Translations under genes and position numbers: made by a program | Notes under the pieces: generated by a model | What the model was told of the DNA's origin: nothing | Seen by the model: only the letters and a program-made list of their open reading frames with translations | Database searches by the model: none | DNA from: Colias croceus | Taxonomy: Eukaryota; Arthropoda; Insecta; Lepidoptera; Pieridae | Assembly (NCBI RefSeq): GCF_905220415.1 | Contig: NC_059558.1 | Span: 8,196,501-8,260,500, forward strand | Direction of reading: 5' to 3' | Length of the DNA: 64,000 nucleotides | Part shown: positions 11,881 through 23,721 of the stretch, in pieces | Layout of the letters: each line of letters begins with the position of its first letter | Numbering within the stretch: position 1 is the first letter of the stretch

Positions 11881-12172
11881 CCAATGATAAAATACGTATT
11901 TAAGGTGATAGAAACGATTCAACTATAAATTTATATTTAAACATGGTATGCATAATTGCATAATAAATAACCTTATATTTCGTGTTTCTCAGAAATAATT
12001 CAGAAGAAAACTTAATACAATGGTTCCGTGAGATGGGAGAGGATACGGAAGATTGCTCTAAACCGTTGATAGGCGATTGTGAAGGTAATATTATTATTTA
12101 TTTAATTAAGTATTTGATTTGATATATAAATTAAAAAATTTAGTCAGAGAGTAATGTAAAAAGCAGTTTTAA

Positions 12173-12409
12173 TCCTACTAATATTATAAATGCGAAAGTT
12201 TGTGAGGATCTGTGTGTGTGTGTGTGTGTGTGTTTGCTACTCTTTCACGCAAATACTACAGAGCCGATTACAATGAAATTTAGCACACATATAGAAAAGG
12301 TAACTTGGATTAACACATAGGGTAGGTTTTATCCCGGAAATCCCACGGGAACGGGAACTATGCGGGTTTTCCTTTGAAAACGCGGGCGAAGCCGCGGGTG
12401 GAAATCTAG
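12173..12409 (+). mobile_element. Non-autonomous Helitron
   Basis: TCCTACTAATATTATAAATG at the 5' end, (GT)n, then GCGGGCGAAGCCGCGGGTGG and CTAG. The flanks are A (12172) and T (12410). Confidence 0.88.
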
Positions 12410-12887
12410 TAATAATAATATAATTTCCAATTTTTACTACAAAACAAGAAATTAAACTCGCTATTGTTTTGCTTGACCATTACAGAAAGATTTAAGTGTT
12501 AAAATCTATTCAAACCTATATTGACTGAATGTCTGCTCTTTAAATCAGTTAATAAGGATATTGACTGGTTCAGGATTTGACTGTAACAGATATAAATGCA
12601 GTTTTGAATACATCTCACTTGTTCGCAAGACACGGGCGGATAACATAATCATAGATAACGTCGAGAGGTGAGTGAATAGATTATAGAATTAGGTATGATT
12701 AACTCGAAGAGGTTACTTCCTGCCTCAAGTAAATTGTAAACGCAAATATTTGATTGTTAAATAATAATGATCACCAATGATATAATATCTAACCAGGAGA
12801 TACAACCGGGATGTCTTAAAGAGGTATATAAATTCTAGCGTGGGAAAAGAAAAAGAGAGAAAAAGGTCGCTCGGTAGTTTTAACGGT

Positions 12888-13260
12888 TAGTAAATATACG
12901 GGAAAGTAGCTAGAATTTAGAAAAGTATCTTTCAGTGAAAAATCGTTTTTTTTTTTGTGAAAATATCGATTTTTTGTGAAAAGTCGCTTTTTTTTTAGGT
13001 TCACTGGTCAGAAAATATATGGGAAAGTAGCTAGAAGGTAGAAAATTATCTTTCAGTGAAAAATCGATATTTTGTGAAAATATCGATTTTTTGTGAAAAG
13101 TCGCTTTTTTGTAGGTTCAATGGTCAGTAAATATATGGGAAAGTAGCTAAAAGGTAGAAAAGTGTCTTTTTAGATTTTTCGTGAAAAATCGGTATTTTTT
13201 AAAAATATCGTTTTTTTGTGAAAAGTCGCTTTTATGTAAATCAGGTCAAAGGTCAGTAAA
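12888..13260. repeat. Tandem repeat, three units of about 117 bp
   Basis: Each unit contains GTAAATATA, GGGAAAGTAGCTAGAA, a CAGTGAAAAATCG segment and GTGAAAAGTCGCTTTT. It begins just beyond the point (about 12,867) where homology with the gene B upstream region ends. Confidence 0.85.
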
Positions 13261-13579
13261 TGTATTGGATCATTGGATGATGGGTTTTAGGCCTAGGTAT
13301 GTATTGATTTCTATTTAGGATTTGATGTATAGTATTCTCAACGTTTGGTACATCCTGATATAAAACTTCTACAAAAATGTACCGAAGTTTCTACCATTTG
13401 AAATTTACTCGGTACTTTATCTATTGATAATACTAAAATAATGTATTATTAGATTGTTTCTATCTTTCAAGCCTACGTGTTTTTTTTTTCTAATATAGTT
13501 ACAATTGATAGGATATAGTAGTGGAATCAGTACTATTATAATAATATTATGTTGCTTGGTGTCACTTTATTTTCTACAC

Positions 13580-13915
13580 TCAACTTCGGTCAGTTCATTT
13601 AATCCAAGGCCCATCTGGCCGCCAAAAAGCCCGGTATTCTGAATAAGATCAAGCAATACACCGAGACAGCTTCTTAATCTTTACCAAGCTCAAGTCCGTT
13701 CGTGTGTGGAGTATTGTAGCCACTTGTGAGCAGGCGCGGCTAGATGCCACCTTGGAGCAAAAGACGTGCCAAACGTATTACTGTGCGTATTATTAAACAA
13801 CCTCCTAGGCAGACGTGCAGTGTGCACCCAAGTAGGCCATATCGCCGCTTTCCATCAGGTGGGATTGTGGTCAAACGTCTGCCTATCGATTATAAAAAAA
13901 AACTGTGGGGAATAA
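13580..13915 (+). pseudogene. Degraded Jockey-type LINE 3' fragment
   Basis: Broken frames contain pieces typical of the reverse-transcriptase C-terminus of Jockey-type LINEs: a KKPGILNKIKQY-like stretch and YQAQVRSCVEYCSHL. A tail with TTTCCATCAGGTGGGAT and poly-A (about 13,900) follows. Several stops and frameshifts are present. Confidence 0.6.
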
Positions 13916-14078
13916 TCATAAAAATATATTAAAATAAAATGAAACTAAAGAATAATGCATACAAAATTTATTAATAATTTCTACAAATATAACAACAACA
14001 GTAACAAACAACACAATACCACAAGAAGCCAATTCAAAGCGTAAGTTTCTTTTTCAATATGTTTTAAATGGACGTAAT

Positions 14079-14084
14079 TTTATT
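14079..14084 (-). terminator. Poly(A) signal of GH1 gene B
   Basis: AATAAA on the minus strand, 38 bp past the stop codon of gene B. Confidence 0.6.
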
Positions 14085-14121
14085 TTTCTTTTTCCATAAT
14101 ATTATACGTATGTTTTAAAGT

Positions 14122-17100
14122 TTAAAGTGAGTGATGTTTGATAACATCAGCGTAGTAGTGAGCGGAAGCGCGCGGCGTGCGCGAGCGAAGCGGGTCCGAG
14201 AAGTCCACGCGTACTATGCCGAATCTAGACCTGGAAATGTAATATAGTATTAGAGTTGAATATAACTGGAATCAGAAAATTTATGTTATTATTAGTATTA
14301 TTATGTACGTTGATATATTGCTCAAATATTGATACAAAAGTTAGCTCCAAGTAACAAGAAAAGGCCTATGTTATTTTAGAGGGATAAAAAAAAGGATTAT
14401 TCGAGCCAAGAATGTGTAGGTATGTACTTAGATAAGTATAGTGGTTAAATTTTAATTACATTTTATACCGGTGATAAAATACTATTAATGTAAATAGAAA
14501 CTAGAGTAATTAAATAACTTAAATGAGGGTAAAAACAAATCGGACTTACGTATAACCGCTATTCCATTCAAAGTTGTCAATGAGTGACCACGCGGTGTAG
14601 CCGGTCACGTTCACATCATCCTCTGTGATCGCTAGCAGCACCTGCAATTAAACATACAGAGTTACATGTACATCCCCGGGTGGGAATCGAACCCACGACC
14701 TCTGGCTTGGAAGGCAGGGCAACTACCAACCAAGCCAACCGGTCAGTCAACATACACACAACATCATTAACATACCTGTTCCAAATGGTCCTTGTAGTAT
14801 TGTGTGCGTGTGACGTCATCCAGCTCGTCGCTGGCGGTGGAGAAGCCGTTCTCCGTGATGATGATCTCCCAGTCTCCGAACTGCTCCTTGATCAGGTTTA
14901 ACTGCGCGCGGAGACCGGGGGGATTGCTCTGGGAATGTTAATCGGTGTTCAAATATGTGATAATGTTTAGAAAAAGCTATAATTCTTAGTCAATGTAGAA
15001 ATCTCATCGAAACACGCTAAAATCTAGATAAAATCATGCTCAAATTTTGATTAAATAAAGCAGAGGACAAAACAGTAAATTTTGTATTTAGCTGAGTAAT
15101 TATGCTTCACCCGTGAATATATGCCGGGGATGCATGCCTCTTTATAAACTAACTAAGCGAGATGTGTAGTAGAGTATACTGTAGTAGTGTGTTGTGCCTG
15201 GTATCTATAAATATTACAGGACAATTTTCACTGAAGTTAAGTTGTTAAGCAAGTTAAGTTGTGCAGCGTGGAAGAGATCGCTGATAAGCGACCAGGGGCC
15301 TTAGCCAAACGGCAAAACGCCAAGGAATAGAATACGCTATCGATAGAAATTGACATAAGCGTATGATGTTTTGCATAAGGATTCGGTCACCCTACCAACG
15401 ACAACGACGACTACGAACAAAATTTTCATCCAGTCGCAATTAAATAAAATTGTGCAAAACACAATTAAAAATGAAATTTAAGAATTTCCTGTCGTATTGG
15501 TGTTTGGAAAATAAAAATTTGAGATCAATGGATAAACAAACAGGTTTTTCATAGAAACGGTGGCTCCTAGAAAAAAATGTATTTAACCTTTTTTATAGAT
15601 AATTAGATTATATACAATTTTGGTTCAGGTGATTGTATGATAAACTTACCGTCTCGGCGAAAATCGCAAAAAACCCTATTTCTTTTTATTAATTGACCTC
15701 GAATTTTTTTATTCCTGAGTACCAGAATGACGGGAGATTTTAATATTGATTTTGAACAAATTTCGGCAAGATTGGAACTTTGGTCGTGGTCGTCTGCGTC
15801 GTTGGTAGTGTGATCGAACCATTACCAAAATGTCATGAGCTTATGTCAATAATTAGCGTTAGCAGTTTCTATTCCATGGCGTTACATACGTTTGTCTAAG
15901 GCCCCAGGGGCCTTAGCCAAACGGCAAAACGCCAAGGAATAGAATACGCTATCGATAGAAATTGACATAAGCGTATGATGTTTTGCATAAGGATTCGGTC
16001 ACCCTACCAACGACAACGACGACCACGAACAAAATTTTCATCCAGTCGCAATTAAATAAAATTGTGCAAAACACAATTAAAAATGAAATTTAAGAATTTC
16101 CTGTCGTATTGGTGTTTGGAAAAAAAAATTTTGAGATCAATGGATAAACAAACAGGTTTTTCATAGAAACGGTGGCTCCTAGAAAAAAATGTATTTAACC
16201 TTTTTTATAGATAATTAGATTATATACAATTTTGGTTCAGGTGATTGTATGATAAACTTACCGTCTCGGCGAAAATCGCAAAAAACCCTATTTCTTTTTA
16301 TTAATTGACCTCGAATTTTTTTATTCCTGAGTACCAGAATGACGGGAGATTTTAATATTGATTTTGAACAAATTTCGGAAAGATTGGAACTTTGGTCGTG
16401 GTCGTCTGCGTCGTTGGTAGTGTGATCGAACCATTACCAAAATGTCATGAGCTTATGTCAATAATTAGCGTTAGCAGTTTCTATTCCATGGCGTTACGTA
16501 CGTTTGTCTAAGGCCCAAGGTTACCTTTTGTGCTATGCATGTTTTCCTTTTCTTTTAATATTATGTATAGAAATTTGTAATGGTACAAAAAATTGTTAAA
16601 TAAATAATATATAAATAAGCTTTCGCTTGTGTTATGGAAACCAGATGGCTGATAAACATACATATATCATTTTAAATACTTATATATACTCTATGTACTG
16701 TAACTCACCACCAACCACTCCACACCGGCTGTCCAGCTCGCATCTGGCACAAGTTCCACTTGTAAGTCAACTTGCCCGTTGGTCGGCCATGTGAGGGTGC
16801 TGTTCGCACGAGCGGCAAGCACTAGGCGAGATGTGTAGTAGTTTATGCCGTAGTAGTCTGCGGTACCTGAGATATATAATATAATTTATATAACGTCTTA
16901 TAATTAAAAGTTTAGTTTTAAATTTTAATACGCTTCAAATGCACGGAGATTGCTTACCAATAGAGATAGATTGCGAGGGTTATAAGAGATAGAGATATCT
17001 ACTTAAGTCAAGAAAACAAAAATGGGAATAAAGTTGGAGAAGGTCATAGGCATTGAATGACATTAAGTAAGTTACTGTAATTTGATGTGAGCAAAACTGC

Positions 17101-20100
17101 TGGCGGAAATCTTGTAGAGTCTGGCCAGCCAAAGCTGAACCCAGTGTTTTTTGTAGCGGCCACACTATGGAATGTCATCATGGCGTTTCTGCGTAGTTAG
17201 TTGTCAGTTTTGTTGAAAACGGTTCAAATCCTTTACTTTAATAACGTTTAAATCCTGCTGTGTTGTGTACCTTATGTACCTATATACTACGATCACCTTT
17301 ATGAATATCAAAAGTATCAAAATGTTTTTTTCCTACAAAAGCCGATGTTACCAGGTCCATATTTTTTAAATTTGCCGCCCTTTACTGGGTTCAGCTTTGG
17401 CTGGTCAGACTCTATTTATTATTGTCTTTATTACCTTTAATAAATTCGATTTCTTCAGAAGTGAAGCCAGGCAGTCGAGATGTAACGTATCCTTCCTTCT
17501 CACTCTTCTCTGCGATGAAAGACTCAATGCTGGGCGGCCACCCACCCGATTCAGAGTATATGGGGTGAGAGTATAAGAAGCCCTGAATTAACAAACATAG
17601 TTTTTATAACGTGAATAAGAAATATAAGATCATGATTTATGACTTCATATTTAATTCTGACAATATTCAATGCAAAACTAAGTGAAATGGGTTACTGAAC
17701 ATCTGGGGGGTAACCGGCATACCTCTTATAGCAAGCTTATTATAATATTACTATGTCTTTTCGTATCGTGACACCCTTAACGCAAGCTTGTCGCAGCGTT
17801 AAACCGATTTTGTTTTTCTAGCAATTTTGATGACGTCACTCGAAATAGTTCACTCAATTGGGACCGGTACGATCTATTTGACAATTTGACACTTAGAAGA
17901 TAATATTAGAACTGCTAAATTAAAGATAACTACATCGGCGTGTTCGAAGAAAAGGCTTTTATGCCATACCTATTTTATTAAACGACTTCAAAAAAAGGAG
18001 GACGTTATCAATTCGGCCGGTATATATTTTTTTATGTATTTACACCGATTACTCCCAGGTTTATGAACCGATTCACGTGATTCTTTTGTTTGATGCAGAA
18101 TGGTGTCGAATTGGTCCCATAAAAATTTAGGCCTAGTAGTTTTTATTTTATGAGCATTTTTGTCTGTATTTGTAAATGTTGCAAGTGCAAGTTTGAAGTC
18201 GGTTGTTTTTAACGCAGTTATCACTTGTTATTATATGAGCATTTTTGTCCGATCTCAATGACTTAATTGAAACCTAGCAAGTAACTTTGATGCACTTTCC
18301 GGTAACCGATTGAGCTGAAATTTTGTATACGTATGTACATTGGATAGCGATGAAACATAATCATGGCATAGAGTTGATTTGATGATGGAATCGGAAGGTG
18401 ACCATATGAACTCGGTAATATATTGACTCAACTTTATCGAGTTTGGGCTAGTTTAATTCGTGTTGAAAAATACACTAAAAAGTATTAAATAAAAATAACT
18501 ACGTTAAAAACAACCGACTTCAAAAACGAAAAAGTAAAAAAATAAAAAAGATTTGATATTATTAATTACTAAGTACATATTATTTAGATGTGCTATTTAC
18601 TAAATAGGTTTGATGTCGGTGCACGGGCTTGATACTAAGTGCTTAGTGATTGTAATACTTACAAGTTGTCTTGCGAGGAATGTGAGGTCTTCGTGTTCAG
18701 AAGAATATGGGGCGTACCACACGTGATTGTTTACTATACCCACTTTACCTGCAATTCGAATATTTATTATTTAACTGTTTTATAAGGATAGTATAAAATA
18801 ATTCAAAATTGCCGAATGTTTTATGTATATTATGTTGCATTAGGTGAAATAATAGTTCAAAACGCCATGTAGTCACAGTAAAAAAACGCACGGTGTAATT
18901 CGTGTTGTGGCTTCATTGAAAATGCTCACAACAATCAGAGAAAAATTACAGCCAAATTCGTGCTGTGACCGTCATGCTGTTCAAACTTAACGCGTTGTGG
19001 AAATTAAAAAAAAGCCATGACGCGTTCTAAACATTCTGACTATCACAAAGGCTTATATTCCTTGAAAAATGTATAATTGTCATGTAAAATATTCCTTATT
19101 ATTTTATTTTATAGATAGTAAGTAAGTAAATGTATTTTCCTTCTTTCTTCTAACATTCCCAAATCTTTCATATTATCCTTACTTACCATTAAACTTCGCC
19201 CTGAATTCCTCATCGTAAATCCTATACGCCGTCGCATGGGCAACCATAAGGTTTTTAGCGCATATATAATTGCCTATCCCTGGGCTAACTATTCCTGGAG
19301 CCAGGTCACCAGTCTCATAAGCCGCATCGCAAATAATTACAGGTTCGTTGAAGGTAGACCAGGTTTGGACTCTATCACCAAATAGGGTATAGGCCACACG
19401 GGAGTAGTCGCCAAACCATTCCGCTACGAGAGGGTTGGTCATGCCACCTGCAAGGAGTTTTTTAACTAAGTAAAAATTATTTGTGAATACATAGATATAT
19501 TTAATATCTGATTAACTTATAGATTTTACATGGATATCTCTATCGAAGATATTTTTATAAAAATAATAAGTTCTAGGATAAATCCTGATTTATATGTACT
19601 AGTCAAGGTATTTTTTATTATTCCTTTGATTTAGCATTGTTTCTGTTCTGGTTGCTAATTCGTTCTGTATGTTTTGCGTTATATTTTTTGTCTATGTATT
19701 TTAACTATTTTGATTTTTGATCCTGTAGTATCTAAGTAGTATGGACAGTCAAATTATATATTTATTTATTTTATATCTAAATGAAATCACCTAGATCCTG
19801 CAGGTTCTGTGGTAAGTCCCAGTGGAAGAGCGTGACCATGGGTTCGATGCCGTTCGCTAACAAACCGTCGATCAGATTGTTGTAGTATCGGACACCATCT
19901 TCACTTATTTTATTGGCAAAACCATTGGGCAGAAGACGCGTCCATGATAAGGAAAATCTATAAAATAAAAAATTGTGAATATTAGAAAATTATATCGCCC
20001 ATTCCTTATTTAACTCATAATATGATGAACTTGCCACTTGCCACACTTGCCACTCTGCCATTTTAAATTCATGTCTTTGAGTATTTCAATACCTACCTAT

Positions 20101-22615
20101 TTACAATTAAATTTAAAACTACCTATATTAAACGTTTATAGGTAAGTTAACATTTTTTTATTTAATATAGAGTTTAATTAAGCTAAAACCTACCTATAAA
20201 AATGCAGTCCCAAATCTTTAGCCAGCTGTATGTCTGTCTCCCAGAGGTGGTAGGAGTCGCAGGCGATGTCTCCGTTGGAACCATCCAGAATTTTATGTGG
20301 CTTATCGTGCGTGTATATGTCCCATATGCTTGGGGTTTTATCTGAAAGTTATTAGTGAAAAATAATTTTAAGCTGGGTATTTTTGAAGCCAGACAAGGAG
20401 CCGTTTAATCAAAATAAAATGCAAAGGTTACCTATAGGGTGAAAGTATTATTTCGTTTATTATTTCATTAAAATAATAAAAAAACAGACTGTGTGTCTGT
20501 CAATAACTTATGTGTTTAAAATGTCTATGTAAGTTGCCGTATTCTTGATTTTTTATGAAGTTAATACGTTTATTCGGTAGGTATGACACGAGATAATTTA
20601 TTTTTATACCCTGAAGTGTATGAAGAGATATCGTTAATCTATTACTGGCGAATTACACTAGTTTACGTATAAAAAAATATAGTATATTTTAGTGCAATGC
20701 ACGTGCCAACTGCCAATATGGCATTATAAATCGTAGTATAAGTAGTATCTACATGATAAGAGAGAACTGCAAATTTTCTTCGTAATCTCAATAGATATCT
20801 TTGAAGTGGCTTTATCACAAAAATTAAATATAGCAATGTATTTTATGTGATCTGTAAAAAAGTTCATGTGTGTGGGAGTTGCATGTAGAGCGGCTATCTA
20901 CTACTTCTACTACTTACTACTACTAACTTGCTACTTTTTAACACGCTTTTATTAGCTTTTAAAATTCATATTGGTTGAGATTGGTTTTTTAATCATCTCA
21001 ACAGATGGCGTGGGGTGTCTCCTTAGACACAAAAAACCGAAACGATAGGATAAATTCGATCGCTCTGGCGGGATCACGGGTGGCCGAAGGGTCAGGCGTC
21101 GCCCATGTTGGGCGGAAGATGCGGGCTCAAATCCCGCCACGTGAAAGAATTCTTTCAAATTATTATATTGAATCGGTTTTCGAGAAAATAACTAATTAAT
21201 AGTATAGTAAATCTTTATCTAGACACGCGGCAGCGTGTCAAGCCGAGTTCAAGCGAAGAGAACTGGCAAGCAGCAGCCGTGTGTATATTTACACGAACCA
21301 TTTGGAGCCACTTTTCACCCCCTTATAACTCGAAAACTATTTAACTTAAACAAACCAAATTTGGTACATATAAAGAGGACCCCAAGATAAACAAGAAACT
21401 TAAATTTCATAAATACAGATTAAGCAGTTGCGTAGATATTAATATCCAAAAATCGCCATTTTTAAGACTAACTGACTCATAGATATATACAAAATCTAAC
21501 CCACTTCCAGATGACCTAGAAAGTTCAAATTTTGTAATCAACTAGGTAATAGTGTGTGTACAAAGAAAAAAAATCAGAAAAGAGTGAATTTATATGAATT
21601 TAATTTTTTTTTTTGTGGGATTAATTGTCACTTTACCAGCATACGTATGTATTAAAAATATTTCTTTGTATTCTAAAAATAATGAACCATTTTAGATAAA
21701 TAAATAGGTGCCTATGAGACGATAGATCGGTATTAGAAAATTTAAAAGGAAAAAAAAGAAAATATAAAGCTGTGTACTCACCGCTCACGTTCCAAGCGCC
21801 CTCAACCTGGTAGGCCGCAGTGGCCGCTCCGAACTTGAAGCCCGCTGGGAACTGCTTCGCTGAACATGTCAGCGTCAGTGCACTGGAACCAAATAAAACA
21901 TCAAGAAACTGTATTTGTTCCCTGTGAAATAATTTGTTTTAGGTCGGCAACACCTTCACAAAGATTCTCGTGATTTGTGAAAGCTCATGGGCGATGGTGA
22001 TCACTCATTACCGGGCAACCCTACAGTTTGTTTGCTTGCTTTTTTATATAAAAAAAATGTATCTATCACATAATATGAGGATTAGACCATTTTTTCGTTA
22101 CTAATAAATTCGTTAATCTAATTTAATTAATCTAAATTTAATTTTTAAATTTCCTAACTATTAATTGAGAAAAAAATGTTAAGCTATTGCATAGCTTCTA
22201 TTGCGGGCTTTGAGCGCGGGGAGCGAATCGAGAAATTCCGTAACGAAAAAACCTCACGCTCCCCACTCCGACGGGCGGAGGTGTGGCTTGAAAACATGCT
22301 ATGCAATAGCTTTACCGCGGCAGTCCCCGAGTGCCACACGTCGTTTTTATTAATTAATAAAAATCAGTTTTGAAACCCCATAAAGTTGAATTGGTCCATT
22401 GCACGTAGCGTGCTGAATACAACAGATAGGGTTTAAAACAAGCACGAATTTGAAGAGCAAAAATGATTCGAGTTTTTTTTATTAAAGGCAACTTAAAATA
22501 AGGTATGATTCTTCCATTTATTAAATATCAGAAAATTCTTCACAGTTTGATAAAATACAAAAAATAAATAGTAAATCACTTACCTTATAACAAATACTAG
22601 TACAAGAGCACGCAT
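14122..22615 (-). CDS. GH1 beta-glucosidase/myrosinase-like gene, copy B (complete)
   Basis: Secreted family-1 glycoside hydrolase. Eleven exons on the minus strand: 22615-22584, 21882-21782, 20341-20194, 19957-19791, 19447-19187, 18748-18663, 17582-17435, 16866-16709, 14928-14776, 14641-14550, 14230-14122. All have AG/GT borders and consistent phases, giving 1455 nt, 484 aa and a TAA stop. A signal peptide occupies about residues 1-19. Motifs in order: KFGAATAAYQVEGAWN, FHWDLPQ, STFNEP with acid/base Glu184, YYGINYYTSRLV, IITENG with nucleophile Glu393, and GYTAWSLIDNFEW near the end. Length and motifs are typical of insect GH1, so it should be active. Whether it prefers glucosides, phlorizin-like compounds or glucosinolates cannot be read from sequence. 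For exon 11 I preferred the acceptor CCAG at 14231 because it gives SGYTSRFG. A Spy-like transposon sits 30 bp upstream of the ATG. Confidence 0.95.
14675..14752 (-). repeat. tRNA-Gly(TCC)-like sequence filling intron 9 of gene B
   Basis: On the minus strand it has GGTTGGCTTGGTTGGTAG (D arm and A box), a CCTTCCAAG anticodon loop like tRNA-Gly TCC, and GGTCGTGGGTTCGATTCCCA (T arm). It occupies most of the 134-bp intron between 14,776 and 14,641. The acceptor stem does not pair well, so I read it as a SINE head or pseudo-tRNA. Confidence 0.6.
15262..16615. mobile_element. Retroelement 3' tail split by a duplicated MITE
   Basis: GTGGAAGAGATCGCTGATAAGCG (15,269-15,291) and AAGGTTACCTTTTGTGCTATG (from 16,517) look like one interrupted copy of the tail family. 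That family is also at 51,828-51,960 (TGGAAGAGATTGCTTTTAAG). The interruption is the MITE pair at 15,295-16,516. The parent retroelement class is not certain. Confidence 0.5.
15295..16516. mobile_element. 612-bp TIR MITE in two nearly identical tandem copies
   Basis: Copy 1 is 15,295-15,905 and copy 2 is 15,907-16,516. Each begins GGGGCCTTAGCCAAACGG and ends CGTTTGTCTAAGGCCC(C), with longer imperfect inner TIRs (CCAAGGAATAGAA against TTCTATTCCATGG). I count about six differences over 612 bp. No coding capacity. Located in intron 8 of gene B. Confidence 0.85.
17117..17412. mobile_element. TA-flanked TIR MITE in intron 7 of gene B
   Basis: GAGTCTGGCCAGCCAAAGCT at the left end mirrors the right end (GACCAGCCAAAGCTGAACCC on the minus strand) over about 28 bp. 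TA flanks both sides, which fits a Tc1/mariner-type duplication. It ends only 22 bp from the exon 7 donor. Confidence 0.75.
17974..18645. repeat. Interspersed repeat with AACAACCGACTTCAAA termini
   Basis: CGACTTCAAAAAAAGGAGGA opens the block, and GAAGTCGGTTGTTTTTAACG recurs at 18,198 and inverted at 18,507. Related copies lie at 38,190-38,335, 45,929-46,190 and 48,870-49,560. The frame KTTDFKLAL...KFLWDQFDTI recurs in two copies but is repeat-borne with no domain, so I do not call it a gene. It lies in intron 6 of gene B. Confidence 0.7.
21065..21142 (+). repeat. tRNA-derived SINE or tRNA pseudogene, intron 2 of gene B
   Basis: Paralogue of the unit at 9,324-9,400. It has A-box-like GTGGCCGAAGGGTCAGGCGT and T arm GCGGGCTCAAATCCCGCC, in which the B box carries a T-to-C change relative to copy A. 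Confidence 0.6.
21219..21620 (-). mobile_element. Helitron-like element of a different 3'-hairpin type
   Basis: On the minus strand it starts TCCCACAAAAAA and ends with a perfect hairpin GACACGC-TGCC-GCGTGTC followed by TAG (TCTAG). Gene A lacks it at the equivalent site (about 9,452), so both borders are confirmed by the paralogue. The flanking bases are T and T on the plus strand, not the ideal A|T. Confidence 0.65.
22180..22352. mobile_element. GC-rich insertion in intron 1 of gene B
   Basis: The block between ATGTTA and TTAATTAATAA is absent from gene A intron 1. It carries CTATTGCATAGC near the left and CATGCTATGCAATAGC near the right as inverted copies. A terminal segment contains CGGCAGTCCCCGAGTGCC. 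Its class is unknown to me. Confidence 0.6.
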
Positions 22616-22645
22616 GTCGATTTTTTTAAACTCCAGTTATTTAAA

Positions 22646-23721
22646 GGAGAATGCCCATTTTTGGTACTGGTTTTTCTCATGCATCAAGACAACAATACTA
22701 TTAAAAAAAATCTCGGCAATTTAGAGGCCTTCTTACCATCGGAAAATATATTTTGAACAGGGAATGTTTTATAAAATCTAATAAGACATGTAATTGTTTA
22801 GATCCGTTATTGACAGATTTAGTGTTCATTACCGTTTACATTTTTGGTACAGGTTTTTCTCATGCATCAAGATAAAAATACTATTAAAAAAAATCTCGGC
22901 AATTTAGAGGCCTTCTTACTATCGGAAAATATAATATTATGTATTTTGATCAGGGAATGTTTTGTAAAATCTAATAAGACATGTAATTGTTTAGATCCGT
23001 TACCATAGATTTAGTATCCATTACCAGTTACCACGGTAACCAAGCGGTAACTATTATGACATTTACTATGGTAAATAGCTAAATGTATTATTATAATATC
23101 GATTATTGTTTTCATTGAATTACAAAAGAAAATAATTAACATAAAATCACTCTGTAAGGTATTGTTTATACACTGTAGGTTGTTTTAACATAGATAGTGA
23201 AGTAAAATAATATAAATATATATAAAAAATATTATTATGAACGAGCTTGGTAGGTAACTAGTTATTTCTTATTTGTTTCTTTTTTCGAATATGTAGTGAA
23301 AAAATGATTCAAACAACAACAACAATATGTAAACCGAATAAAAACTCTATTGGCATTTTTTAAATATATATTTAGGTGTTCTTGAAATCCGTCCCGGAAG
23401 ATTTCTGGTGCCTACCTACACTAGCCGATGAACAGATAGACTTTGTCTGAAAGCATAAGCTCTACGCATAGATTAAATATGTTAAACGAAAAATAACCTT
23501 CCGACGATAAAATACTACCTAAATCACACATAAACCTAACTAAATCGGGTTTATTTAAGTTTTGAGGTTAATTCACATTTTTCTCAATATCTTGAAAACC
23601 CCTGTTTTTATCACAAAAAAATCAATTGGTAAAAATCTTTTGAATATCGAAGAACCCTCCAAAACCACTCTGGCATTGACGCAATACTATACTGTGGTCC
23701 ATACTTTCATGGGCATTCTCC
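22646..23721 (-). mobile_element. Spy-like non-autonomous DNA transposon, 1076 bp
   Basis: The ends are GGAGAATGCCCAT and ATGGGCATTCTCC. It sits between AAA (22643-22645) and TTT (22722-type site at 23722-23724), and the paralogous sequence upstream of gene A reads AAAATTTAGGAG without it. There is no target duplication. Insertion between AAA and TTT without duplication is the published hallmark of the Spy group. The inside holds a tandem partial duplication (about 22,660-22,845 and 22,846-23,030, including AATCTCGGCAATTTAGAGGC) and no long open frame. A second copy is at 54,437-55,322. Confidence 0.85.

Noticed and set aside
11545..11928. 127-codon open frame
   Set aside because: It is produced by the 19-bp minisatellite (three units equal 19 codons) and has no domain.
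14680..14901. Plus-strand frame starting MGIEPTTSGLEGRATTNQAN
   Set aside because: A translation of the tRNA-like SINE complement running into the antisense of GH1 exon 9.
17988..18224. 78-codon frame KTTDFKLAL..., with a relative at 45,929-46,210
   Set aside because: It lies inside an interspersed repeat present at four places; no start context, domain or conservation beyond the repeat.
22643..22650. TA target duplication for the GGAGAATGCCC element (mariner-like reading)
   Set aside because: The empty sites (AAAATTTAGGAG; GCCAAATTTCATC) show AAA|TTT with no duplicated bases, which fits Spy-type insertion and not TA duplication.
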